In this document: positions 54,751 through 63,720 of the stretch, piece after piece
Numbering within the stretch: the first letter of the stretch is position 1
Layout of the letters: the number at the start of each line of letters is the position of its first letter
NCBI GenBank assembly: GCA_031385005.1
Contig: JANNBB010000050.1
Coordinates: 62,001 to 126,000 of the forward strand
Length of the DNA: 64,000 bases
Direction of reading: 5' to 3'
Source of the DNA: JADKIH01 sp031385005
GTDB lineage: Bacteria > Bacteroidota > Bacteroidia > AKYH767-A > 2013-40CM-41-45
The notes under the pieces: model-generated
What the model was told of the DNA's origin: nothing
The model's input: the letters and a program-made list of their open reading frames with translations, nothing else
The model's database searches: none
Made by a program: the position numbers and the translations under genes

Positions 54751-54796
54751 TAATTCGTTAATTAGCTAATTAACGAATTAGCTAATCAACGAATTG
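54751..54796. repeat. Octamer array, copy D, with a perfect 30-bp palindrome
   Basis: Bases 54751-54780 are a perfect palindrome with the half TAATTCGTTAATTAG, followed by further units CTAATCAA and CGAATTGA. The array ends four bases from the minus-strand murI stop (54801-54803) and lies between convergent genes, so it could act as a hairpin at the 3' end. Confidence 0.88.
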
Positions 54797-54800
54797 AAAA

Positions 54801-55628
54801 TCATTTCCAGAAATTCACTTTTTCCAGGTGAATTTTATTTCGGAAGAAAAAGCGGGTACTGTCCTCGAAAGATTTTGTAAAATCGGAGACATAAAAATGG
54901 TGTTTGGGAGTTTTCTTTTTGCTTAAAAGTTTGTTTTTCTGTAGCACTTCTTTCACGTGAGCAGCTACTACACCGGCAGTATCTACGATATCGACTTTAT
55001 CTTTGTAATAATCTTCTACTTCCGGACGAATGAGAGGGTAATGAGTGCAAGCAAGAATGAGTGAATCGATTTTAGCGAGTTTGCGGCTTGACAAATATGC
55101 ACCGATAATGCTTCGGCTGATTTTATTGTGGAAGAAACCTTCTTCGATCATGGGAGCAAGAAGCGGTGTTGCCAATGAAGACACTTCCATTTTCTTGTCT
55201 TTCGCTTTTATTTTTCTGGCATAGATGTCGCTTTTGATCGTTCCTTTCGTCCCGATTACTCCTACTTTTTTAATTTTCTTTTTTGCTGTGATGTATTCTA
55301 CTACAGGGTCGATTACGTTTATCACGGGAACCTTTCCTCCCACGAAATCTTTTACTGTTTCATAAGCGAGAGAAGAAGCCGTATTGCATGCGATAACGAT
55401 CATTTTGCAGTTGTGTTCAAGAAGAAACTGGCAGATTCGGATTGCATAATACTTTATCGAATCGGGCGACTTATCTCCATAAGGCAAATGGGCAGTATCT
55501 CCAAAATAGATAAGCGTTTCATTCGGTAAAACTTTTTGAATGGCATTGGCGACGGTTAGTCCGCCGATACCGGAATCGAAAATTCCGATGGGACCGGAGG
55601 ATTTATCAGTAGATTTTCTTGGTGACAT
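54801..55628 (-). CDS. murI: Glutamate racemase
   Basis: MurI supplies D-glutamate for peptidoglycan. The 275-residue protein has FDSGIGGLTVANAI near the N-terminus and the two catalytic Cys in VIACNTASSLAY and LACTHYPLIRPE. YFGDTAHLPYGDKS is also typical. A lysine-rich tail (NKLLSKKKTPKHHF) precedes the end. It is divergent from lepA. Confidence 0.96.
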   Translation of the reverse strand: MSPRKSTDKSSGPIGIFDSGIGGLTVANAIQKVLPNETLIYFGDTAHLPYGDKSPDSIKYYAIRICQFLLEHNCKMIVIACNTASSLAYETVKDFVGGKVPVINVIDPVVEYITAKKKIKKVGVIGTKGTIKSDIYARKIKAKDKKMEVSSLATPLLAPMIEEGFFHNKISRSIIGAYLSSRKLAKIDSLILACTHYPLIRPEVEDYYKDKVDIVDTAGVVAAHVKEVLQKNKLLSKKKTPKHHFYVSDFTKSFEDSTRFFFRNKIHLEKVNFWK

Positions 55629-55890
55629 AGAAAGGCGAAAGTAACGAAAATCAATTCGAATTTTTGGGGAGAGAGGTTTTTGAAGAACAAGATTAGGATT
55701 GCCACGAATTCACGAAATGGTATATTGTTAGGATTGTATAAATAGGTGGTTTTGCAATCAGGTTTATTGCATTGATCGGGAACTTAAGTTTTTGACTTTA
55801 AGCCAGACACCTCCAAAATGTCTCAGAAATTTCGAAAAAAAAGATTATCTTCGCATCCCTTCTAATTTACCCTTATCACCCCGGAAATCA

Positions 55891-57678
55891 GTGAAAAACA
55901 TTCGAAATTTTTGTATTATCGCCCATATTGACCATGGAAAAAGTACCCTGGCTGATCGTTTGCTGGAATTTACTAAGACAATCAGCAAAAAGGACCAACA
56001 GGCACAGGTATTGGACGATATGGATTTAGAGCGTGAAAGAGGGATTACGATTAAGAGTCATGCCATCCAGATGCAGTACAACTGGAAAGGCGAACAATAT
56101 ACTCTCAACCTGATTGACACTCCGGGCCATGTGGATTTTTCCTATGAAGTATCCCGTTCCATTGCGGCTTGCGAAGGAGCTTTATTAATTGTGGATGCAG
56201 CTCAAGGAATACAGGCACAGACCATTTCAAATTTATATCTCGCTCTAGAGCACGGTTTGGAAATTGTTCCGGTGATGAATAAGATTGATCTTCCCAGTGC
56301 CGATCCGGAGACTGTAAAAGATCAGATTGTTGATTTGGTTGGTTGTAATAGAGAGGATATTATTCCGGCATCTGCTAAAACAGGAATTGGAATTGAAGAA
56401 ATTCTGACTGCTATCATCGAACGCATACATGCTCCGAAAGGAGATCCTGCTGCTCCGTTGAAAGCATTGATTTTCGATTCGGTTTTTAATTCATTCAGAG
56501 GTATCATTGCATATTTCCGGGTGATGGATGGAGAGATTCGGAAAGGCGATCTGGTTAAGTTTGTTGCAACGGGAAAGGAATACCTGGCCGATGAAATCGG
56601 AATTTTAAAATTAACAAAAGACCCAAGAACTGTAGTAAAAACGGGGGATGTTGGTTACATCATATCCGGTATCAAAGAGGCGAGAGAAGTAAAAGTAGGT
56701 GATACGCTCACTCACGTTTCTCGTCCTTGCGTAGATGCGATTAAAGGATTTGAAGATGTTAAGCCCATGGTATTTGCCGGAATCTACCCGGTTGATACAG
56801 ACGAATACGAAGAATTAAGAAAGTCGATGGAGAAGCTTCAGTTAAATGATGCTTCACTCGTATTTCAGCCGGAAGCATCTGTAGCCCTTGGCTTTGGTTT
56901 TCGTTGTGGATTTTTAGGAATGCTTCACATGGAAATTATTCAGGAGCGCCTCGAACGTGAATTCAACATGACCGTTATTACGACGGTACCGAACGTTTCC
57001 TATACAGCATACATGACGAATGGAGATGTGAAAGAAATTCACAATCCAAGTGAAATGCCTGATCCAAATTTTCTTGAACGTATTGAAGAACCTTATATCA
57101 AAGCACAAGTCATCACAAAGGCAGAATACATTGGCGCAATTATGACGCTTTGTATAGGTAAGCGTGGAGTTATCACCGGACAACATTATCTTACCACAGA
57201 CAGAGTTGAATTAACTTTTAGCATGCCGCTGGCTGAAATTGTTTTTGATTTTTATGATAAGTTGAAGTCCATTTCAAAAGGATATGCATCGTTTGACTAT
57301 CATCCTATCGGTTATCAGGAAAGCGACCTTGTTAAACTTGACATTCGTCTTAACGGCGAACCGGTTGATGCATTGTCGGCACTTGTTCATCGGACACATG
57401 CCCATGATTTTGGAAAAAAAATGTGTGAGAAATTAAAAGAACTCATCACTCGCCAGCAATTTGAAATTATCATTCAAGCAAGTATCGGATCAAAGATTGT
57501 TGCCAGAGAAACCGTCAAAGCACTTCGTAAAGACGTTACCGCTAAGTGTTATGGTGGTGATATTTCACGTAAACGAAAACTTTTGGAGAAACAGAAAGAA
57601 GGAAAGAAACGAATGCGTCAGGTTGGAAATGTGGAAATACCACAGCAGGCATTTATGGCGGTTTTGAAACTGGATTAA
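55891..57678 (+). CDS. lepA: Elongation factor 4 (LepA)
   Basis: LepA is a ribosome-associated translational GTPase. Motifs are AHIDHGKSTLADRLLE (G1), RGITIK (G2), DTPGHVDFSYEV (G3) and NKIDLPSADP (G4), with the C-terminal KDVTAKCYGGDISRKRKLLE. I choose the GTG at 55891 (VKNIRNFCIIAHIDHG), which gives 595 residues, the family norm. The frame to 55792 adds 33 unrelated residues. TATCTTCG at 55846-55853 differs by one base from the -7 consensus and may be the promoter. Confidence 0.95.
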   Translation: MKNIRNFCIIAHIDHGKSTLADRLLEFTKTISKKDQQAQVLDDMDLERERGITIKSHAIQMQYNWKGEQYTLNLIDTPGHVDFSYEVSRSIAACEGALLIVDAAQGIQAQTISNLYLALEHGLEIVPVMNKIDLPSADPETVKDQIVDLVGCNREDIIPASAKTGIGIEEILTAIIERIHAPKGDPAAPLKALIFDSVFNSFRGIIAYFRVMDGEIRKGDLVKFVATGKEYLADEIGILKLTKDPRTVVKTGDVGYIISGIKEAREVKVGDTLTHVSRPCVDAIKGFEDVKPMVFAGIYPVDTDEYEELRKSMEKLQLNDASLVFQPEASVALGFGFRCGFLGMLHMEIIQERLEREFNMTVITTVPNVSYTAYMTNGDVKEIHNPSEMPDPNFLERIEEPYIKAQVITKAEYIGAIMTLCIGKRGVITGQHYLTTDRVELTFSMPLAEIVFDFYDKLKSISKGYASFDYHPIGYQESDLVKLDIRLNGEPVDALSALVHRTHAHDFGKKMCEKLKELITRQQFEIIIQASIGSKIVARETVKALRKDVTAKCYGGDISRKRKLLEKQKEGKKRMRQVGNVEIPQQAFMAVLKLD

Positions 57679-57727
57679 TTCAATTTACTAATTAGCTGAT
57701 TCGTTAATTAGTTGATTAGATAATTTG
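57675..57727. repeat. Octamer array, copy E (contains the lepA stop codon)
   Basis: TTAATTCA, a 5-base spacer, then CTAATTAG, CTGATTCG, TTAATTAG, TTGATTAG and ATAATTTG in phase. The lepA stop TAA (57676-57678) lies in the first unit. Confidence 0.85.
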
Positions 57728-57838
57728 TTTTTTGGCATTATTGACAACTTTTATTGCTTTTTTTATATTAGAAAAAATCCGGAATAATATCTTGTTGTTT
57801 TTTTCCTACCTTGTTAAGTGCATTTAAACTTTCCCACT

Positions 57839-58801
57839 ATGAAAAAAGCGATTTTCACCGTTGTTTTATTTTTTCACTTTCTTACTTCTCATTCCCAAAA
57901 CATAATAAACCCCTCCTTTGATAGTGTGTACCTGGGGGGTATAGACAGGATATTCGATTGGATAACTTCTGATGCATTTCCGATATTCCCGGCTGATACG
58001 GTTCACCCTCTCAATCCTTTGGATCATTATATTGCCAGTGGACTGCTTTATCATGAATTACTTTATTCCACACAATTGGAATATACGAATCCTTATCATG
58101 GACCTTTTGCTATAAAACTCTTATCGGACTCTGATCGTGTTGATATTTTCGGAAACCCCTACAGAGGTTTTGTAATTAATGGCAATCACTTTTATACGGA
58201 TAGTGTAGGTTATCCTGATTTAAAAAAGTGTGGCATCCCATTCGCTTACAGACCTTCAAAACTAATCGGACATTATAAGTATGAAGATAGTTCGCCGTCT
58301 TTTAATAATTATCCGGAAGCCATTGTATTACTTAAAAAGTACAATCCAACTACTCAATTGTCAGATACAATAGGTTTTGCAGATATAACTACCCCTTTCG
58401 TTACGACCGGTACATGGCGCCCCTTCGAAATGCAGATTAATTATTACAGCAACCAGGTTCCTGATTCAATAGTAGTAGCTTTCTATTCACCACCATTGGG
58501 TTATGTTTCCACGTTTTGGATCGACAGTCTGGGTTTTGAATTTTCCTCTCCGACAAATCTTCCGGAAAACTCCATTGAATTAGGATTTATTCAAATCTAT
58601 CAAAAGGAAAATAAAATCTTTATTTCAGATGCCGAAAAGTTAGTCTCTGTAAAAATTTATTCTATTAATGGGGATTTACTAATCTCGAAAGAAAATTCAT
58701 TATCAGAAATAGATGTATCTGAACTAAGTAAAGGAATTTTTTTGATTTCCCTTTGCGGAATTGACAAAAAAATCTTTTCAAGAAAATTAATCATTCAATA
58801 A
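57839..58801 (+). CDS. Secreted protein with probable T9SS tail
   Basis: A 320-residue exported protein. The signal peptide is MKKAIFTVVLFFHFLTSHSQ, then NIINPSFDSVYLGGIDRIFD, which recalls carbohydrate-binding-like beta domains at the start of many T9SS cargoes. The last 70 residues (VSVKIYSINGDLLISKEN, VSELSKGIFLISLCG) look like a sorting tail, although the usual YPNP motif is not clear. Function unknown. The ATG at 57839 is chosen over a GTG at 57818. Confidence 0.75.
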   Translation: MKKAIFTVVLFFHFLTSHSQNIINPSFDSVYLGGIDRIFDWITSDAFPIFPADTVHPLNPLDHYIASGLLYHELLYSTQLEYTNPYHGPFAIKLLSDSDRVDIFGNPYRGFVINGNHFYTDSVGYPDLKKCGIPFAYRPSKLIGHYKYEDSSPSFNNYPEAIVLLKKYNPTTQLSDTIGFADITTPFVTTGTWRPFEMQINYYSNQVPDSIVVAFYSPPLGYVSTFWIDSLGFEFSSPTNLPENSIELGFIQIYQKENKIFISDAEKLVSVKIYSINGDLLISKENSLSEIDVSELSKGIFLISLCGIDKKIFSRKLIIQ

Positions 58802-58910
58802 TATCCCTAACTCTGATTTACGAGATAATGTGTTTAAAACTAAGAGAGGATTAAACACAGAGGCAGATCATAAAACATATTTCTTTGATTTCTCTGTTCA
58901 AGCCTTTGTT

Positions 58911-58972
58911 AACTCTGCGGTAAAAATCCGACAATTGTACTTTTATAGGTGGTGGATTTTTACCGCAGAGTT
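58911..58972. repeat. 19-bp perfect inverted repeat between convergent genes
   Basis: AACTCTGCGGTAAAAATCC (58911-58929) and its exact reverse complement (58954-58972) flank a 24-base loop. The CTCTGCGG/CCGCAGAG core and nearby CACAGAGG and TCTCTGTT words resemble a repeat type (GCAGAG/CACAGAG) that I have seen scattered in other bacterial genomes. It lies between two convergent secreted-protein genes and may form a terminator-like hairpin. Confidence 0.85.
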
Positions 58973-59032
58973 CACATAGACTAACCTCTAATTTTGAAAA
59001 GATTTTTTTAGTATAGTTTGTTAAAATGCAAA

Positions 59033-61102
59033 TTACTTTTCTTTACTAATCATCACTTTTCCGGTCAACCTTTTGTCGCCATCCTGTACCATTACCAAAT
59101 ACAGGCCATTTGAAAAAGATGACAAGTCAATTTCAGTATAACCAAATAAATTACCGGTTATATTTTTTTCCATAATCTTCCTGCCTGAAAGATCAAATAA
59201 CGAGACTGAATTAATTTTTGAATTCGATTTTATGGACTGAATTCTTGTCAAGCCGGAAGTTGGATTAGGATAAACAAAAATATCATCCGAATAGTTTGAA
59301 AGTTCATTCACGGATGTGATATCGCTCAACGGCCTTTTCCAAACTCCATAACCATCCACTCCGGCATAAATATAAATGCTATCGAACGTTATAGATCTAC
59401 TGAAAAGAGAAGGCATTCCTGTGTTAAAAGTGCTCCAGCTTAATCCATTATTGTCAGATATAAAAATTCCCCCATAATCAGCTGCAGCAAAGAGATAGGC
59501 ATCCATACCGGTGAGACATTGAACATTTAAATTTGTCAATCCATTGTTTACAGCAAACCACGTATTTCCTGAATCCAAAGACATAAATACTCCTCCACCA
59601 TACGAGCCGGCAAAAACTCTTGATCCTTTTACCGTCAAATCAAAAACAATTGCATTCGCTATTCCGGTATTTGCCAATGTCCAATTGGCTCCGGAATCGG
59701 CTGACATAAATAATTCGCCACCCAAACCACCGGCAAAAATGATAGAGCCCATTGTAGCAAAAGAAAAAATTAGAGAAGAACTCATTCCTGTATTTGAAGG
59801 ACTCCATGTAGCTCCACTATCTGTCGAAACAAAAACACCATTCCCAAGTGTCCCGGCGAATAATTTATTTCCAAGATTCGTAAAAGTAAAAACATTGGGA
59901 TTTGTAATGCCTGAAGTTGAAAGCGACCATGACAGACCATTATCATCAGATACATATACACCTAAATAATTAGTCCCAAGAAATAATTTTCCTGCAAAAG
60001 AATAGATTTCCTGATTATTAAAGTCAGAAATCCCGTTATTGTTTGTTGACCAAGTAGCCCCACCATTTGATGTACCGGAAACACCTGCTCCACTGGCAGA
60101 ACAATAAATATTATTGCCTTCTGTAATTAAAGATCCGGGATAAGTTCCATACATTCCGGTATTCGTATAAAGCCACGAGGAGCCGCTATTATTTGATTTT
60201 GCAACTCCATTGCCACTGCTGCCTGTAAAAATATTTATGCCATCGTTGCAAAGGGCATAGACTTTGAAATTATATAAATCAGTGTTGACTTCCGTCCAGT
60301 TTAGTCCATCGTCAGTTGATATGTAAACACCTAACCCAAATACACAGACATAAATTTCGTTTCCTTTAACTGTAAAATCATAATAATAACTAGCCCCTAC
60401 AATGCCTGTTGGAACAATTGTCCAGGCGGCACCATTATTAACAGATTTATAAATTCCATCATTGTCTATACCAACATAAATATCTGTCCCTTTCGCTTCT
60501 ATTGTTCTGATATTAAGTCCTGTTAAACCGTTATTTACAGCAGTCCATGTAGCACCGCTATCGGTCGACAAGAAAACGCCACCACCATTCGTTCCTGCAA
60601 AAATATTTGTTCCTGTAACAGCCAAACACTTTACATCTAAATCAGTAAGTCCGGTGTTTACGGCATTCCAGTTCGCACCGTTGTTTGTAGAGAGAAAAAC
60701 TCCCCCACCTAATGAACCTGTAAAGAGCAGAGATCCCATTTTCGCTAAAGATGAATTGGAGAAATAAGTTAGCCCTGTGTTTATAGGATTCCATGTTTGC
60801 CCGTAATCTGTAGAATTAAGAACACCATTTGAAGTTGCTGCATAAACGTTTGTTGCATCTATAAGTATAGAAGAAAACTGGTAATAAAAAGAAGAATAAT
60901 AATGCGATGTCCATGTATTACCATTATCATTAGAAGAAAATATTCCGCCGTAAGCAGATCCGGCATATAGGTTCGTTCCATCTCCGGCAAGGCAATCAAT
61001 GTAGCCACCTTCCGGGCCATTTGTTTGTTGCCATTGTGCGTGTGCCGCTTGCAGCGAAAGAAATGTAATAAAGAAGAATAGTGTGTGTAGATTTGTTTTC
61101 AT
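59033..61102 (-). CDS. T9SS-secreted Asp-box beta-propeller protein
   Basis: A 689-residue secreted protein with a signal peptide (MKTNLHTLFFFITFLSLQAAHA) and about 13 Asp-box-like repeats spaced about 43 residues apart (SSNDNGNTW, STDYGQTW, STNNGANW, STDSGATW, SDDNGLSW and others), a sialidase/BNR-like propeller fold. The C-terminus is a sorting domain (IFVYPNPTSGLTRIQ, FSNGLYLVMVQDGDKRLTG). No catalytic residues can be assigned, so a binding or structural role is as likely as an enzyme. Confidence 0.88.
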   Translation of the reverse strand: MKTNLHTLFFFITFLSLQAAHAQWQQTNGPEGGYIDCLAGDGTNLYAGSAYGGIFSSNDNGNTWTSHYYSSFYYQFSSILIDATNVYAATSNGVLNSTDYGQTWNPINTGLTYFSNSSLAKMGSLLFTGSLGGGVFLSTNNGANWNAVNTGLTDLDVKCLAVTGTNIFAGTNGGGVFLSTDSGATWTAVNNGLTGLNIRTIEAKGTDIYVGIDNDGIYKSVNNGAAWTIVPTGIVGASYYYDFTVKGNEIYVCVFGLGVYISTDDGLNWTEVNTDLYNFKVYALCNDGINIFTGSSGNGVAKSNNSGSSWLYTNTGMYGTYPGSLITEGNNIYCSASGAGVSGTSNGGATWSTNNNGISDFNNQEIYSFAGKLFLGTNYLGVYVSDDNGLSWSLSTSGITNPNVFTFTNLGNKLFAGTLGNGVFVSTDSGATWSPSNTGMSSSLIFSFATMGSIIFAGGLGGELFMSADSGANWTLANTGIANAIVFDLTVKGSRVFAGSYGGGVFMSLDSGNTWFAVNNGLTNLNVQCLTGMDAYLFAAADYGGIFISDNNGLSWSTFNTGMPSLFSRSITFDSIYIYAGVDGYGVWKRPLSDITSVNELSNYSDDIFVYPNPTSGLTRIQSIKSNSKINSVSLFDLSGRKIMEKNITGNLFGYTEIDLSSFSNGLYLVMVQDGDKRLTGKVMISKEK

Positions 61103-61331
61103 AAGAAGTTTTTTTAAGGTTAGAAATTTGAAAGAAACTTGTATTGTGCAAAATAAAATTACACATTTTTAATTAAAAAAATAAAACTTCTGTTAATATC
61201 CATTTTCATCCAAGAGCCATTATGCAGTTTGTGCAACGGATTTAAATAATACCGCTTTATTTAAAACTTTAAAAAATAAAAGCAAATGGACTTATTTAGT
61301 AAAAACAGAGTTGTTTAATATCGAATTTACC

Positions 61332-62765
61332 TTAGCACTCACTTAAACTAATTGGCACATTAGTAGCCAGTCCGCCCTCTGCCGTTTCTTTAAATTTAGT
61401 ATTCATTTCGAGGGCAGTGTTCCACATTGTTTTGACAACATCATCGAGAGAAACTCTTGCCTTTTCAGGGTCACTATTCAGCGCAAGTTGAGCGGCAGTA
61501 ATGGCTTTGATTGCGCCCATAGTATTTCTTTCTATACAAGGAATCTGAACGAGTCCTTTAATTGGATCGCAGGTTAGTCCGAGATGATGTTCCATGGCAA
61601 TTTCTGCAGCCATCATAACTTGCTTAGGATTGGCGCCGAGACGTTCGGCAAGAGCGCCTGCTGCCATTGCAGAAGACACCCCGATTTCCGCCTGACATCC
61701 ACCCATTGCAGCGGAAATTGTCGCGCCTTTCTTAAAGATGCTTCCTATTTCTGATGCCGTTAGTAAAAATCGAACGATATCGTCTTCAGAAATATCTTTG
61801 AAAAATATTACGTAATATAATAAGACAGCAGGGATTACACCGGCGGCACCATTAGTAGGTGCTGTCACCACACGGCCGAATGAAGCATTTTCTTCATTGA
61901 CAGATAAGGCAAAGCATGTTACCCAATCAAGTGTGTATTTAAAATTATTTCCGCCTACGCGAATATCTTTTATCCATTCATCAAAGGTGTTATATTTTTT
62001 TCCGTTGAGAAATTTACTGTTCATGTTTGCCGCACGACGAATAACTCTTAATCCTCCGGGCAATTCACCTTGGGCATGACAGCCGCGGAAAACACATTCA
62101 GTCATTACCTTCCAGATTTTCAAAACACCCTTTCTTACTTCGCTTTCATTTCTCCAGCATTTTTCGTTTTCCATGACAACCTCCGAAACACTCATGGAGT
62201 TTACATGGCAATAAGCCAGAAGCTCATCTGCTTTATCGATGGGGTATTTTAATTCGATTCGGTTATTATTCGCAGAGTGCTCTTCTCCTTCTTTGACAAC
62301 AAATCCACCGCCAACAGAATAATATGTTTCGGAAAATGTTTTGCCGGCTTTCAAAGTGGCGGTAAAAGTCAGCGCATTGGGATGAAAGGGTAACGATTCA
62401 GTAAAAAGAAAATCGATATCCTTTTCCGGATTAAAGGGTATTATTTTTTTTCCATCCAGGTTAAGTTTTTTCGCGACATTAATCGCTTCAATAACCGAAG
62501 TAATTGAATTGACATCAAAAGTAACCGGATCATAACCGTTTAAGCCAAGCTGAACGGCGATATCTGTACCATGACCTTTTCCGGTTTTTGCGAGTGATCC
62601 ATAAAGGAGAATTTTAACATTTTCAACAGAATCGAATAATGTCTTTGAACTTAAAGATTCAAGAAAAAGATGTGCGGCCTTCCAAGGTCCTAAAGTGTGT
62701 GAACTTGATGGTCCGACACCGATTTTAAACATGTCGAATACGGAAATTTGTTCTTGTTGAGTCAT
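61332..62765 (-). CDS. sdaA: L-serine ammonia-lyase, iron-sulfur type
   Basis: Converts L-serine to pyruvate and ammonia using a [4Fe-4S] cluster. The 477-residue single-chain protein has the beta part with SVFDMFKIGVGPSSSHTLGP and the alpha part with the Cys motifs GGCQAEIGVSSAMAAG and CDPIKGLVQIPCIERN. The C-terminus is VPISLSEC, ending in Cys. It stands alone, with 230 bases before the propeller gene and 468 to the sigma factor gene. Confidence 0.95.
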   Translation of the reverse strand: MTQQEQISVFDMFKIGVGPSSSHTLGPWKAAHLFLESLSSKTLFDSVENVKILLYGSLAKTGKGHGTDIAVQLGLNGYDPVTFDVNSITSVIEAINVAKKLNLDGKKIIPFNPEKDIDFLFTESLPFHPNALTFTATLKAGKTFSETYYSVGGGFVVKEGEEHSANNNRIELKYPIDKADELLAYCHVNSMSVSEVVMENEKCWRNESEVRKGVLKIWKVMTECVFRGCHAQGELPGGLRVIRRAANMNSKFLNGKKYNTFDEWIKDIRVGGNNFKYTLDWVTCFALSVNEENASFGRVVTAPTNGAAGVIPAVLLYYVIFFKDISEDDIVRFLLTASEIGSIFKKGATISAAMGGCQAEIGVSSAMAAGALAERLGANPKQVMMAAEIAMEHHLGLTCDPIKGLVQIPCIERNTMGAIKAITAAQLALNSDPEKARVSLDDVVKTMWNTALEMNTKFKETAEGGLATNVPISLSEC

Positions 62766-63147
62766 GGTGGGTGGAAAGGTAAGGGTTTTAAAGCTTGAAA
62801 ATAAGTCAAAAGTTAGACGTCAAAAGAAGAAGGGAAAAGCCAATTGTCCAAGGATTTTGGTGTTGAGGAAAATAATAAAAGTTCAAAGTTGTGAAATATC
62901 CCTTTTGGAAGGCAAATTTTAAATAAAGTCATTGTTGATTACTTTTGAAAGCTCAACAATCATCTGTTACATTTTATTTTCAAAATCAGTCAATTATAAC
63001 TGCTTATTAAAATCCTTTAAACTTAAAACAAGCGATTTATTGTTAAATATTAGTAATAATTTAAACGATAATTATTGAAATTTAACCTAATTATAATGCT
63101 TTCTGCAAAAATTCATTTTCAATCTGCAACTTACTTCCACTAACTTT
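62766..63147. other. AT-rich divergent intergenic region sdaA / sigma factor
   Basis: The 468-base gap between sdaA and the sigma factor gene is AT-rich. It holds an 8-bp inverted repeat ATTGTTGA/TCAACAAT (62931-62960) with a 14-base loop, of unknown meaning. The candidate promoter and the leader inverted repeat of the sigma gene are listed separately. No RNA gene seen. Confidence 0.4.
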
Positions 63148-63155
63148 TAATTTTG
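63148..63155 (+). promoter_or_regulatory. Candidate -7 element of the sigma factor gene
   Basis: TAATTTTG matches TAnnTTTG exactly. No TTG is seen at the usual -33 distance, so activity may need another factor. It would place the start site near 63161, with a leader of about 72 bases. Confidence 0.4.
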
Positions 63156-63172
63156 GACTTTAAACCTTTATT

Positions 63173-63227
63173 AAAGTTCCTGTAACTTCCAACCCACAGA
63201 ACCGTCCCATAATTAAACAGGAACTTT
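63173..63227 (+). repeat. 11-bp inverted repeat in the sigma factor leader
   Basis: AAAGTTCCTGT (63173-63183) pairs with ACAGGAACTTT (63217-63227) around a 33-base loop. The right arm ends six bases before the ATG of the sigma gene, so in RNA it could occlude the ribosome entry site; in DNA it could be an operator. Confidence 0.75.
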
Positions 63228-63233
63228 TGATCA

Positions 63234-63719
63234 ATGACTACAGCGGAATTCAATAAGTGTGTTGATGAACATGCAGATGGGCTTTACCGGTTTATCCTGA
63301 AGAATATCAAGGATGAAGAAGAAGCGCGAGATGTTGTACAAGACTCGTTTGAAAAAATGTGGAAAAATGTGTCGGGTATCGACCATGCAAAATCAAAAAG
63401 CTATTTGTTTACGACGGGATATCATACGATGATAGATAGGATAAGAAAGAAAAAACATTTGAGCGATTATAATGAAGTTAATGAAAACAGTTTGTTTCAT
63501 ACACATCAATATACAGATATCAAAGAAGTGTTGAATAATGCAATCAATCTTTTACCGGAAAAACAGAAAGCAGTAATTCTGCTTCGCGATTATGAAGGGT
63601 ACAGTTATGAAGAGATTGGAGAAATTACAGGATTAAATGAATCACAAGTGAAGGTATACATCTACCGTGCGCGTTTATTCCTGAAAGAATATATAGGTTC
63701 ACCTGAAAAAGTAATGTAA
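63234..63719 (+). CDS. ECF-type RNA polymerase sigma factor
   Basis: A 161-residue sigma-70 family protein of the extracytoplasmic function type. Region 2 is seen in YRFILKNIKDEEEARDVVQDSFEKMW and region 4 in LLPEKQKAVILLRDYEGYSYEEIGEITGLNESQVKVYIYRAR, shown here only to mark the region (in pieces: LLPEKQKAVILLRDYEG; YEEIGEITGLNESQVKV). It starts at 63234 behind a leader with an inverted repeat and is followed after one base by a probable regulator gene. Confidence 0.92.
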   Translation: MTTAEFNKCVDEHADGLYRFILKNIKDEEEARDVVQDSFEKMWKNVSGIDHAKSKSYLFTTGYHTMIDRIRKKKHLSDYNEVNENSLFHTHQYTDIKEVLNNAINLLPEKQKAVILLRDYEGYSYEEIGEITGLNESQVKVYIYRARLFLKEYIGSPEKVM

Positions 63720-63720
63720 A

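Noticed and set aside
17070..57727. Octamer arrays as CRISPR or as simple microsatellites
   Set aside because: No spacers, no cas genes, units vary while keeping the AATT core and alternate with their reverse complement, which is unlike slipped-strand microsatellites.
62931..62960. ATTGTTGA/TCAACAAT inverted repeat as a regulator site for sdaA
   Set aside because: Eight-bp arms with a 14-base loop in a 468-base AT-rich gap are weak evidence; no promoter lies beside it.
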